A stretch of 16,502 nucleotides of DNA from DASRFS01 sp035260725 (GTDB lineage Bacteria; Patescibacteriota; Microgenomatia; Levybacterales; UBA12049), in assembly GCA_035260725.1 (NCBI GenBank), contig DATFUR010000030.1, positions 1-16,502 on the forward strand, written 5' to 3'. The notes under the pieces are model-generated. The model worked only from the letters and a program-made list of their open reading frames with translations, was not told the DNA's origin and did no database searches. The position numbers and the translations under genes were made by a program. Of the stretch, positions 6,615 through 14,300 are shown piece by piece (the stretch's first letter is position 1; the number at the start of each line of letters is the position of its first letter).

Positions 6615-6642
6615 TTGATATAAACCGCCGACATGCTATAAT
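6615..6642 (+). promoter_or_regulatory. Putative promoter of the gene at 6662
   Basis: TTGATA (6615-6620), a 16-bp spacer, and a perfect TATAAT (6637-6642) preceded by TGC. The ATG is 19 bases downstream, giving a predicted leader of about 13 bases with no Shine-Dalgarno sequence. This is the longest leader among the promoters seen here. Confidence 0.65.
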
Positions 6643-6661
6643 CGTTCAATTCGAAATTATT

Positions 6662-7120
6662 ATGGCAATTAGTGAAATACCTACATTCAATCCAGCAGAA
6701 ACACCACGAGCTTTTTCCAAAAGGAGAAAAATAGATCCTGATATTGTTGCATTTTTAATAGACGGGGAAGTTTTGATTGATACAAAGTTCAAGAGAGAAG
6801 GGCGTGGAGATTTTTATATTACATCTGATTTGGATCTTAAAGCCCTACGTGACGACAGGTTGGTAGACATCATACAACCTGATCCAGAAAATAGATCAAC
6901 TATAGTTGTTGGATTGCGCCCAAGAAGAAGAGTAGTTTATATGGGCAGGGGGGAAAGCTTTAAATACAAATTAAGAGCTAGCGATTTTGATGGTTATAGC
7001 GCAATGGTTGAAATAAAATCCACACACCCTGTTAAATTAGTAGAAGTTCCCAAAGACGAGTTTTATGTGGACTTTGTAAAAAGATTCCGTCAGAGAAAAG
7101 TCACTTCATCTATTGGCTAA
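6662..7120 (+). CDS. Unknown small soluble protein, 152 residues
   Basis: This is not a family I recognise. The composition suggests a mostly beta protein: alternating hydrophobic strands such as DIVAFLIDGEVLIDT (27-41), GDFYITSDLDL, STIVVGLRP (about 79-87), RRVVYMG, YSAMVEIKS and VKLVEVP. A basic N-terminal segment (FSKRRK, about 18-23) and a basic tail (RFRQRKV) flank it. There is no signal peptide or membrane helix. It stands alone between the 5872 gene and the glycerate kinase gene, each with its own promoter, so the context gives no functional hint. A small beta-barrel or beta-sandwich fold is a guess from the strand pattern. Confidence 0.75.
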   Translation: MAISEIPTFNPAETPRAFSKRRKIDPDIVAFLIDGEVLIDTKFKREGRGDFYITSDLDLKALRDDRLVDIIQPDPENRSTIVVGLRPRRRVVYMGRGESFKYKLRASDFDGYSAMVEIKSTHPVKLVEVPKDEFYVDFVKRFRQRKVTSSIG

Positions 7121-7153
7121 TTTCATAACTTAGGCTTCACCGTTCAGAGAATA

Positions 7154-7162
7154 TGCTAAACT
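7154..7162 (+). promoter_or_regulatory. Extended -10 element, exactly leaderless for glycerate kinase
   Basis: TGCTAAACT followed by six bases (GTCAGC) and the ATG at 7169, which would place +1 on the A of the start codon. The -35 region is weak. No Shine-Dalgarno sequence precedes the start. Confidence 0.5.
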
Positions 7163-7168
7163 GTCAGC

Positions 7169-8302
7169 ATGGGATTTATTAAGAATTTTGACAAACTCGC
7201 CACAACTCCCCAGAGAAAAATTGTTTTGGATTTGATCGAAACCGCTCTCTCCTCAATTCAACCCGAAAAGGTACTTGAAAATTTCACGGTTGAGGGTATT
7301 AAAAACTATGAACACGTTTATTTAATCGGTTTTGGAAAAGGCTCGGCTAAAATTTCAAAGATTATTGAACAGAAGCTGGGAGATAAGTTGACCGAAGGAT
7401 ATGTTATTGATGTAACGCCTGAAGAGTTTAACAAAATTCAGTTTACCCAAGGCACTCACCCATTGCCATCACAAACAAATTTAGACTTTACAAAAAAAGT
7501 TGTTGAGCGATTCGAAAATAAACTCACGCAAAAAGATTTAGTAATTGTCGTTGTGACAGGAGGAGGATCAGTACTTTTTGAATTACCCAACTTTCTGTCT
7601 CTCCCCGAACTGATCAAAAAAAATGATGAACTTCTTAAATCGGGATTAAATATCGAAGATATGAACGCTGAAAGAAAAAAAATATCAAAAGTAAAAGGCG
7701 GCGGATTGGCAAGAATTCTTCAGCCCGCAAAAGTTTTGGGACTTATTTTTTCGGACGTTCCCGGAAATAATATTTCCACAGTTGCCTCCGGTCCAACAGA
7801 CGACCCGTCTGCAGAAAATATTTTAGTGTTGAGTAACAAGACAGCTCTGAATGCAATGAAACAAAAAGCAGACCAGCTTGGGATTAATGCCCAAATTTAT
7901 TTTGACGCCGTGCAAGGCGAGGCAAAAGTTGTAGGCCCCGAATTAATCAAAACTGCAAAATCAAATTCGGTTCTACTTGTTGGAGGAGAAACAACAGTCA
8001 CAGTTCAAAATAACAACGGAAAAGGAGGAAGAAATCAAGAATTGGTCCTTGGTGCACTTTCAAAAGTTGATGAGCAAACAACAATCGCTTCTTTTGATTC
8101 GGACGGCTGGGATAATACAGAATTTGCAGGAGCAATTGGAGACTTGAGTACCTTGAACAAGGCGAAGGAACAAAATTTGAATGTTGATGAATTTTTAAAC
8201 AACAATAACAGTTTAGAATTTTTCCAAAAAACCGAAGATGGAATCGAAACCGGCCGCCTTCCCTCCAACGTCTCGGATCTAATGATTGTTTATAAAAAAT
8301 AA
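7169..8302 (+). CDS. Glycerate 2-kinase (GckA/MOFRL family)
   Basis: The enzyme phosphorylates D-glycerate with ATP to 2-phosphoglycerate, feeding lower glycolysis. The 377-residue product shows the family's landmarks in order: GFGKGSAKI (54-62), a HPLP segment (97-100), the nucleotide-binding VVTGGGSVLFELP (128-140), KVKGGGLARI (175-184), IFSDVPGNN...ASGPT.D (193-211), and the C-terminal MOFRL-type block GGETTVTV..NGKGGRNQEL (272-292) with SDGWDN...GAIGD (311-325). It is somewhat shorter than the usual 400-450 residues, as is common in reduced genomes. Glycerate has not been proven as the substrate for every family member. It opens the carbon-metabolism cluster, with transketolase genes 49 bases downstream under a probable second promoter. 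Confidence 0.92.
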   Translation: MGFIKNFDKLATTPQRKIVLDLIETALSSIQPEKVLENFTVEGIKNYEHVYLIGFGKGSAKISKIIEQKLGDKLTEGYVIDVTPEEFNKIQFTQGTHPLPSQTNLDFTKKVVERFENKLTQKDLVIVVVTGGGSVLFELPNFLSLPELIKKNDELLKSGLNIEDMNAERKKISKVKGGGLARILQPAKVLGLIFSDVPGNNISTVASGPTDDPSAENILVLSNKTALNAMKQKADQLGINAQIYFDAVQGEAKVVGPELIKTAKSNSVLLVGGETTVTVQNNNGKGGRNQELVLGALSKVDEQTTIASFDSDGWDNTEFAGAIGDLSTLNKAKEQNLNVDEFLNNNNSLEFFQKTEDGIETGRLPSNVSDLMIVYKK

Positions 8303-8315
8303 GCCCCGCGCATCA

Positions 8316-8345
8316 TTGCAATTCAAGGCTAATTGTTGTTACTAT
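8316..8345 (+). promoter_or_regulatory. Putative promoter of the transketolase genes (leaderless GTG)
   Basis: TTGCAA (8316-8321), an 18-bp spacer, and TACTAT (8340-8345) preceded by TGT, an extended -10. Six bases (GGAATT) separate it from the GTG at 8352. This supports that GTG over the in-frame ATG at 8286, which lies inside the end of the glycerate kinase gene. Confidence 0.6.
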
Positions 8346-8351
8346 GGAATT

Positions 8352-9212
8352 GTGGAAGAACTTCATGATGATAAACTAAAAAAGCTCGAAGAAATTGCAG
8401 TCAAAACAAGGCAGCTAATTATCGAAACTCTCGTTGAGGCAGGAAGCGGACATTCCGCAGGACCTTTGGGGATGGCAGATATTTTTACCGCTTTTTATTT
8501 TCATATCCTAAATCATAAACCTGATGAACCCGATTGGCCCGACCGCGACAGGCTTGTTTTGTCAAACGGACACATCTGTCCTGTCCGCTACACAAGTATG
8601 GCCTTGGCTGGATATTTTCCCGTAAGTGAGCTTAAAACTCTTAGAAAAATAAACTCAAGGTTACAGGGACACCCTCACAGGACTTCCCTGCCCGGACTCG
8701 AGACAACTTCCGGTCCTCTGGGAGAAGGAATTTCGCAGGGAATAGGAATGGCCCTTGCCGCGAAATTGGACAATAAGAAATATCATGTTTATTGCATTGC
8801 GTCAGACGGTGAGCAGGAGGAAGGAAATACCTGGGAGGCTATTATGTTTGCCGCCAAATACAAAGTTAATAATTTAACCCTCGTTATTGACAGAAATAAT
8901 ATTCAGATTGACGGCTTTACCGAAAATATAATGCCCCTTGAGTCCTTAAAAGCAAAGTACGAGGCCTTTAATTGGGAAGTTTTGGAAGTTGACGGAAATA
9001 ATATTAGAGCCTTTGTGGACGCAATAAGGCAGGCCCGGGCGGTTTTTGAAAAACCCACGGTTATCATCGCCCACACAATCCCCGGAAAAGGAGTCGACTT
9101 TATGGAAAACGATTTTAACTGGCACGGTAAGTCGCCAAATCTAGAAGAAGCCAAAATTGCTTTAAAGGAACTAAGAACTTTACAGGGAAAAATTGTTAGC
9201 GAACACCAATAA
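8352..9212 (+). CDS. Transketolase, N-terminal (TPP pyrophosphate-binding) subunit
   Basis: This is the first half of a split transketolase. The full enzyme moves two-carbon ketol units between sugar phosphates in the non-oxidative pentose phosphate pathway, using thiamine diphosphate and a divalent metal. From the GTG at 8352 the product has 286 residues. Visible motifs are GSGHSAG (31-37, active-site His34), RDRLVLSNGH (65-74), GPLGEGISQGIGMA (121-134), and the TPP motif SDGEQEEGNTWEA (151-163) closing at NN (182-183), followed by HTIPGKGVDFME (241-252). The longer frame from 8286 adds 22 residues (Cys-Cys-Tyr-Tyr-containing) that do not look like the family. The C-terminal subunit follows after two bases, so the two are made from one mRNA and must associate. 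Confidence 0.95.
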   Translation: MEELHDDKLKKLEEIAVKTRQLIIETLVEAGSGHSAGPLGMADIFTAFYFHILNHKPDEPDWPDRDRLVLSNGHICPVRYTSMALAGYFPVSELKTLRKINSRLQGHPHRTSLPGLETTSGPLGEGISQGIGMALAAKLDNKKYHVYCIASDGEQEEGNTWEAIMFAAKYKVNNLTLVIDRNNIQIDGFTENIMPLESLKAKYEAFNWEVLEVDGNNIRAFVDAIRQARAVFEKPTVIIAHTIPGKGVDFMENDFNWHGKSPNLEEAKIALKELRTLQGKIVSEHQ

Positions 9213-9214
9213 AA

Positions 9215-10195
9215 ATGTTGAATCCATATTTAAAATTAAATCCTAAAGTTTTCGATAAAGAAAACGTGCAAAAACCAACGAGGGATGGTTTTGGCGATGC
9301 TTTAGTAGAACTTGGAGAAAAAAACGAGAACGTAGTGGTTTTAACTGCCGATTTGTCCGAGTCAACAAGAACCGACGGATTTGAAAAAAAATTCCCCGAG
9401 AGATTTTTTGAAGCCGGAGTAGCAGAGCAAAACATGGCGGCAGTGGCAGCAGGCCTTGCGGTCTCCGGAAAAATACCATTTATTTCTTCCTATGCAACTT
9501 TTTCTCCGGGGAAAAATTGGGAAACTATCCGGACAACAATTATTTATAACCAAGCATCGGTAAAAATTGCAGGACACCACTCTGGAGTCATAACAGGGCC
9601 CGATGGCTCAACCCACCAGGCAACCGAAGATATTGCAATAGTTAGAAGCTGGCCAGGAATTCAAATTCTTGTCCCCTGCGACGCGATTGAAGCCAAAAAG
9701 GCAACAATCGAGTCTGTAAAATTCAAAGGCCCTTCTTATTTGAGATTTACCAGAGAAAAGACACCAATTATTACAACAGAGCAAACTTCCTTTAAACCCG
9801 TTTCACTTTTTTGGACAAGTGAAGTGCCACGTGCGGTAATATTTGCAACGGGACATATGATCTATCACGCCCTTTTGGCCGCCCGAGAATTGGAAAAAGA
9901 AAAAATAGAAGTCTTAGTCGCAAATGTAGCCCAAATAAAACCACTAGATGAAAAAACTATTCTGGATTTGGTTAAAAAAGCCGGGAAAGTCGTGACTGTC
10001 GAAGACCACCAAATTATGGGAGGACTTGGTGGGGCAATTTCGGAACTTTTAGCAAAACATTCACCAGCGCCTATGGAATTTGTAGGACTTCAGGATACTT
10101 TTGCCGAGTCCGGAAAACCACAGGAGCTGATGGAAAAATATAAAATGGATCACAAAGCAATAATTTCCGCAGTTAAAAAAGTCGTCCGAAGATGA
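9215..10195 (+). CDS. Transketolase, C-terminal (pyrimidine-binding) subunit
   Basis: This is the second half of the split transketolase, 326 residues. It supplies the TPP aminopyrimidine-binding and C-terminal domains. Motifs are TADLSEST (44-51), RFFEAGVAEQNM (63-74, with the catalytic-type Glu71), SSYATF (91-96), and GPDGSTHQATEDIAIVRSWPG (128-148), followed by the C-terminal transketolase domain (VEDHQIMGGLGGAISEL). The GVAEQ and THQ...EDIA signatures fit transketolase and also DXS- or E1-type relatives, but pairing with the N-half favours transketolase. It begins two bases after the N-subunit stop with no Shine-Dalgarno sequence and ends with a TGA that overlaps the next gene's ATG (ATGA). 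Confidence 0.95.
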   Translation: MLNPYLKLNPKVFDKENVQKPTRDGFGDALVELGEKNENVVVLTADLSESTRTDGFEKKFPERFFEAGVAEQNMAAVAAGLAVSGKIPFISSYATFSPGKNWETIRTTIIYNQASVKIAGHHSGVITGPDGSTHQATEDIAIVRSWPGIQILVPCDAIEAKKATIESVKFKGPSYLRFTREKTPIITTEQTSFKPVSLFWTSEVPRAVIFATGHMIYHALLAARELEKEKIEVLVANVAQIKPLDEKTILDLVKKAGKVVTVEDHQIMGGLGGAISELLAKHSPAPMEFVGLQDTFAESGKPQELMEKYKMDHKAIISAVKKVVRR

Positions 10196-11847
10196 ATGAC
10201 CTCCAGAATAAATTAAAGGCAATTATCAAAGGCGACGTTTTGGAGGACGAGGAAACGCTGAAAACTTATTCTCACGACGCGAGCATTTTTGAGGTAAAAC
10301 CGCAAGTTGTTGTTTTTCCAAAAGACACAGAGGACCTAAAAGCCCTTGTTAAATTTGTAAACGAAAATAAAGGTTCGGACACTTCCCTTTCTCTTACTGC
10401 TCGCTCCGGCGGAACCGACATGGGAGGCGGATCTATAAACGATTCAATAATTGTCGGCTTTGAAAAATATTTTAATCACATAATTTCTGTGGACAAAACC
10501 AAGGCAACGGCACAACCCGGAGTTTTTTACCGCGACTTTGAAAAAGAAACATTAAAACACGATTCGATATTCCCTTCTTATCCTGCATCCCGTGAGATTT
10601 GTGCAATAGGCGGAATCGTAAACAATAATTCCGGCGGAGAAAAATCTCTCGCATATGGTAAAACAGAAAATTATGTTAAAAAACTAAAAGTAGTCTTGTC
10701 CGACGGCAATGAATACACTCTTGAACCTCTGAACAAACAGCAACTTGATGAAAAAATAAAACAGAATAATTTTGAAGGCCAGATATATAGAAAAATTTTC
10801 GATTTAATTACTAATAATTTATCATTAATCGCCGACGCGAAACCTCGCGTTTCAAAAAACTCGGCAGGATATTATCTTTGGAATGTTTACGATAAAGAAA
10901 ATGAAACTTTTGATCTTACAAAACTTTTTGTCGGCGCACAAGGAACTTTGGGATTTGTAACGGAAGCAGAAATTGGCCTTGTTCCTGTTAAAAAACACGC
11001 AGAAATGATGATTTTATTTGTGCATGATCTTACCCATCTTGGAGAAATTATAAATACGGTTCTTCCCCTAAAACCCGATACTTTTGAAGCGTACGACGAT
11101 AATACTTTAAAACTTGCTCTTAAATTCTTCCCCGAATTTGCAAAACTTTTGGGTACCAAAGGAACTATAAGAACCGCTCTTGCTTTTCTCCCGGAGTTTT
11201 TAATGACAATAACGGGCGGGCTTCCAAAACTAATTCTCCAGGTCGATTTTCAATCTGACAGCAAGGAGGAGCTAAATTTGAAAATAGGAAAACTAAAAGA
11301 AGCATTAAAACCTTTACGTCTAAAAACTCGAATTGCTGATAATGAAACAAAAGAATTAAAGTACTGGCTTATAAGAAGAGAGAGCTTTAATTTACTCCGT
11401 CAAAAAATTCATGACAAACACACCGCTCCTTTTATAGACGATTTCGTTGTCCTCCCTCAATATTTACCCGAATTTCTTCCCAGACTTAATAAAATTCTTA
11501 AAAAATATCCAAGTCTTATCTCGACTATTGCCGGACACGTTGGAGACGGAAACTTCCACATTATTCCACTAATGAATATTGAAGATCCTAAGCAAAGAGA
11601 GATTATTCCGATTCTTGAAAAGGAAGTTTACGATCTGGTTTTGGAGTATAAGGGTTCGATTACAGGTGAACACAACGACGGACTAATACGAACTCCGTAC
11701 CTTAAACAAATGTACGGGGAAAAAGTTTACAAACTTTTCGAGGAAACAAAAAAGATATTTGACCCACAAAATATCTTTAATCCCCGAAAAAAAGTTGGAG
11801 GAAGTCTGGAGTATTCAACCAACCACATCCGAACAAACTTTACTTAA
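10192..11847 (+). CDS. FAD-linked 2-hydroxyacid oxidase/dehydrogenase (GlcD/D-lactate dehydrogenase type)
   Basis: This is a 551-residue flavoprotein of the VAO/PCMH fold. The FAD-binding domain covers about 35-240, with ARSGGTDMGGGS (70-81) and PASREICAIGGIVNNNSGGE (131-150) holding the cofactor. The FAD-oxidase C-terminal domain follows, with GHVGDGNFH (about 447-455) and GEHNDG (about 492-497), which carry the metal/substrate residues, ending in FDPQNIFNPRKKVG. Family members oxidise glycolate, D-lactate or other 2-hydroxyacids to the 2-oxoacid. The exact substrate and electron acceptor are not shown by the sequence. There is no fused iron-sulfur domain and no GlcE/GlcF partner nearby. Its start overlaps the transketolase stop, so it belongs to that operon. 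Its end overlaps the end of cysS by 8 bases. Confidence 0.9.
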   Translation: MNDLQNKLKAIIKGDVLEDEETLKTYSHDASIFEVKPQVVVFPKDTEDLKALVKFVNENKGSDTSLSLTARSGGTDMGGGSINDSIIVGFEKYFNHIISVDKTKATAQPGVFYRDFEKETLKHDSIFPSYPASREICAIGGIVNNNSGGEKSLAYGKTENYVKKLKVVLSDGNEYTLEPLNKQQLDEKIKQNNFEGQIYRKIFDLITNNLSLIADAKPRVSKNSAGYYLWNVYDKENETFDLTKLFVGAQGTLGFVTEAEIGLVPVKKHAEMMILFVHDLTHLGEIINTVLPLKPDTFEAYDDNTLKLALKFFPEFAKLLGTKGTIRTALAFLPEFLMTITGGLPKLILQVDFQSDSKEELNLKIGKLKEALKPLRLKTRIADNETKELKYWLIRRESFNLLRQKIHDKHTAPFIDDFVVLPQYLPEFLPRLNKILKKYPSLISTIAGHVGDGNFHIIPLMNIEDPKQREIIPILEKEVYDLVLEYKGSITGEHNDGLIRTPYLKQMYGEKVYKLFEETKKIFDPQNIFNPRKKVGGSLEYSTNHIRTNFT

Positions 11848-13276
11848 GGGACGAGCTCGGTATCTTTGATACCTCCGTTCCGCCGTCTTCGATGTCTTTG
11901 GTCTCGTAGCCCAATTTTCTTATTTTATTTCGCAATTGGTCCGAAAGATGGAATCTTTTTTGCGCGCGAAGCTCTTCCCTCTCTTTGACCATTTTTTGAA
12001 TTTCTTCCGGAATTTCTGCTTCTAATTCCTTTATAGGAGCCTCCCAAAGATTAAGCCCTAAAACTTTATCGAATTTTATTAAGCTTTGAGCCTTAAACGA
12101 AGCCGGATTATCGGATCTTAGCAATTCATTAACAACCGATAGAGCCTGCGACATATTTAAGTCGTTATTTATCGCATCCTGGAACTTTTGCTCGAACTCC
12201 CGTCCACTAACACCCAAACGCAAAGACGGTGAACTGGTGGCTTCAGACTGGTCTAACCGTCCAACAGCCTCTCTAAGCCGCTCCAAGGCCTTGTGCGAAG
12301 CCTCCAAAGCCTCCCAAGTAAAGTTCATCTCCTGCCTGTAATGGGTCTGCAAATAAAGGTAGCGCAAAGCTAGGGGATTAAATCCGTTTTTAGTTATGTC
12401 CTCCACCCTGTAGTTGTTCCCCAGGCTTTTGCTCATTCTTTTATTGTCGACCAACACAAAAGCTCCATGAACCCAGTAATTAACAAAGGGCTTGCCGGTC
12501 GCAGCCTCGCTTTGTGCAATTTCATTTGGATGGTGAGTGGAGCGCAAATCCATTCCCCCGACGTGGATGTCAAAACTTTCCCCCAAATACTTCATGCTCA
12601 TAGCAGAACACTCTATATGCCAGCCGGGAAAACCCTTTCCCCAAGGGCTGTCCCATTCCATCTGCCTTTTTTCGTTTTCGGGACTAAATTTCCACAACGC
12701 AAAATCCCGCGGATTTTTCTTCTCTGGATTTACCTCGACCCTTGCCCCTTCTTTTATCTCATCAAGGGTAGAGAGTGCCCCATAATCTTTAAACTTAGAG
12801 GTATCAAAATAAACTCCATCCGTTGTTTGGTATGTATAGCCTTTTTTTTCTAATATTCCAATAAGCTCTATCTGCTCTTTAATGTGGTCGGTTGCTTTGG
12901 GCATTACCGAAGGCTTAATTAAATTCAGGCTCTCAAAATCTGTTAAAAACGCTTTTTCGTAGAATTTGGCTATGTCCCAGGCGGATTTTCGCTCTTTGCT
13001 GGCGGCTTTTTCCATTCTGTCTTCCCCCATGTCCGCATCTCCAAAATTATCGCCCGTTAAGTGGCCAACATCGGTTATATTCATCACAGATTTTACGTTT
13101 AGATTGTTGTATTCCAGTGTTCTCAAAAGTAAATCCGACAAAACATACGTTCTAAAGTTCCCAATATGGGCAAAATCATAAACTGTCGGTCCGCAGGTAT
13201 ACATTCCGATGTTTGGAGGGTTAATCGGCTTAATTTCTTCGACTTTTCTTGTTAACGAGTTATAAATTTTTAACAT
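11840..13276 (-). CDS. cysS: Cysteinyl-tRNA synthetase
   Basis: This class I aminoacyl-tRNA synthetase charges tRNA-Cys in the cytosol. The 478-residue protein shows the HIGH-type motif FAHIGN (35-40), the zinc ligands C28, C223, H248 and E252 (TCGP, ECSAM, HHPNE), and the KMSKS-type loop KRMSKS (279-284), followed by the helical DALR-like anticodon region. The ATG directly follows the TAG of the upstream gene, and an AGGA lies just before it. It is the last gene of the prs-recR operon. One oddity is a linker near residues 343-360 (SEATSSPSLRLGVSGRE) that is Ser/Gly/Arg-rich and unlike the Glu/Ala-rich helix usual there. Its end converges on the FAD oxidase gene with an 8-base overlap. Confidence 0.97.
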   Translation of the reverse strand: MLKIYNSLTRKVEEIKPINPPNIGMYTCGPTVYDFAHIGNFRTYVLSDLLLRTLEYNNLNVKSVMNITDVGHLTGDNFGDADMGEDRMEKAASKERKSAWDIAKFYEKAFLTDFESLNLIKPSVMPKATDHIKEQIELIGILEKKGYTYQTTDGVYFDTSKFKDYGALSTLDEIKEGARVEVNPEKKNPRDFALWKFSPENEKRQMEWDSPWGKGFPGWHIECSAMSMKYLGESFDIHVGGMDLRSTHHPNEIAQSEAATGKPFVNYWVHGAFVLVDNKRMSKSLGNNYRVEDITKNGFNPLALRYLYLQTHYRQEMNFTWEALEASHKALERLREAVGRLDQSEATSSPSLRLGVSGREFEQKFQDAINNDLNMSQALSVVNELLRSDNPASFKAQSLIKFDKVLGLNLWEAPIKELEAEIPEEIQKMVKEREELRAQKRFHLSDQLRNKIRKLGYETKDIEDGGTEVSKIPSSSLK

Positions 13277-13693
13277 CTATCCTGACGATCCTCTATTTTT
13301 CTCTATATTTTGTGCATTTCGGATAGCAAGAGGCGGCGGTTTTTTGGCCTGTCTTTCCTCTTCACTTTGCAAATCCTGCATTTTTTCCCTTTCTACCTTT
13401 TGTGCAACGGGTTCTTCTTTTTGCTTTAGAGGATTTACTAATTTTTGAAAATATTCCTGATGGGCTCTTAATTTTTCTCTTGTTTTCTCAAGCTTTGCTT
13501 TATCTTTAGCTTTATTTTTAACAATTTCATCGGGTGATTTTGCCTCTGCAGGCTTATAAATACCTTCTACAAGCTGCTGCGTCTCCTCTTTTGACTTACG
13601 ATCGTCAGGAAGAGTTACCTGATCCTTTGCCGTATCCACAAATTTTCCGGCTTCTTCGACAATCGGTTTTATTATAGAAGTAATTTTATTCAT
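13277..13693 (-). CDS. Short charged DUF5660-like protein
   Basis: This 138-residue hydrophilic protein has no membrane segment. It is rich in Lys, Glu and Gln and probably a long helix or coiled coil in the middle (about 55-115). The C-terminal part, KEEPVAQKVEREKMQDL (91-107), then KKPPPLA (117-123) and a terminal Gly/Ser tail (NRGSSG), resembles small proteins annotated DUF5660 in Microgenomates genomes. I give that from memory and with moderate confidence, and no function is established. The ATG lies inside the end of recR (8-base overlap) with purine-rich GGAGGGAAGG just upstream, a plausible ribosome site. Its TAG stop is immediately followed by the cysS ATG. The tight fit between recR and cysS implies co-transcription. 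Confidence 0.85.
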   Translation of the reverse strand: MNKITSIIKPIVEEAGKFVDTAKDQVTLPDDRKSKEETQQLVEGIYKPAEAKSPDEIVKNKAKDKAKLEKTREKLRAHQEYFQKLVNPLKQKEEPVAQKVEREKMQDLQSEEERQAKKPPPLAIRNAQNIEKNRGSSG

Positions 13694-14300
13694 AATTTTG
13701 CCTTCCCTCCATTGCCCGCTGGAGTGTTACCTCGTCTGCATACTCCAAATCCGATCCAATCGGAAGTCCCCGTCCAATTCTTGTAATTCTCAATTCTAAA
13801 TTCTTCATTCTTAATTCTTTAACGATGTACATTGCTGTTGCTTCTCCCTCCATTGTCGGATTTGTTGCGAGAATTATTTCTTTAACGTCCTCGCTGTGAC
13901 CGTTGGACAGTCTCTCAAAAAGTTGCCTCATGTAAATTTCGTCCGGGCCGATATTGTTGAGAGGATCTATTCTTCCGTGCAAAACATGATAAAGACCATT
14001 ATATTTACCGGATTTTTCAAGTGCTAGGACATCGAGTGCCTCTTCGACAACACAAATGGTTGAACTATCGCGTTTTGTATCCTGGCAAATGCTGCAAGGG
14101 CTAGCCTCATCAACCATAAAGCATATTGAACATATTTTTGTTCCAGATTTGAGTTCTTGAACCGAATTAGCAAATTTTTCTAATTCACCATCTGGAACAT
14201 GTAGCAAATAAAAGGTGAGTCTTTGCGCGCTTTTGGGACCAATACCGGGAAGTTTCTCGAAACTCTCTATTAAGTTATTTATTGCTTTTGGAATTCTCAT
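13686..14300 (-). CDS. recR: Recombination mediator RecR
   Basis: RecR, with RecO and RecF, loads RecA at gaps during recombinational repair. The 204-residue product has the usual layout: an N-terminal helix-hairpin-helix (LPGIGPKSAQRLTFYLL, 17-33), a zinc finger with C57, C60, C69 and C72, a Toprim domain from about 80 (ICVVEEALDVLALE) through IDPLNNIGPDEI, and the C-terminal Walker-B-like GLPIGSDLEYADEVTLQRAMEGR (178-200). The length is normal. A stretch at 161-173 (ELRMKNLELRITR) is encoded by a low-complexity run of AGAATT-like repeats, which looks like local slippage tolerated in frame. The ATG overlaps the prs TGA (ATGA), so translation is probably coupled to prs. Confidence 0.96.
   Translation of the reverse strand: MRIPKAINNLIESFEKLPGIGPKSAQRLTFYLLHVPDGELEKFANSVQELKSGTKICSICFMVDEASPCSICQDTKRDSSTICVVEEALDVLALEKSGKYNGLYHVLHGRIDPLNNIGPDEIYMRQLFERLSNGHSEDVKEIILATNPTMEGEATAMYIVKELRMKNLELRITRIGRGLPIGSDLEYADEVTLQRAMEGRQNYE

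Noticed and set aside
12467..12853. Plus-strand 128-codon frame opposite cysS
   Set aside because: It lies entirely antisense to conserved CysS motifs, with no promoter or ribosome site.
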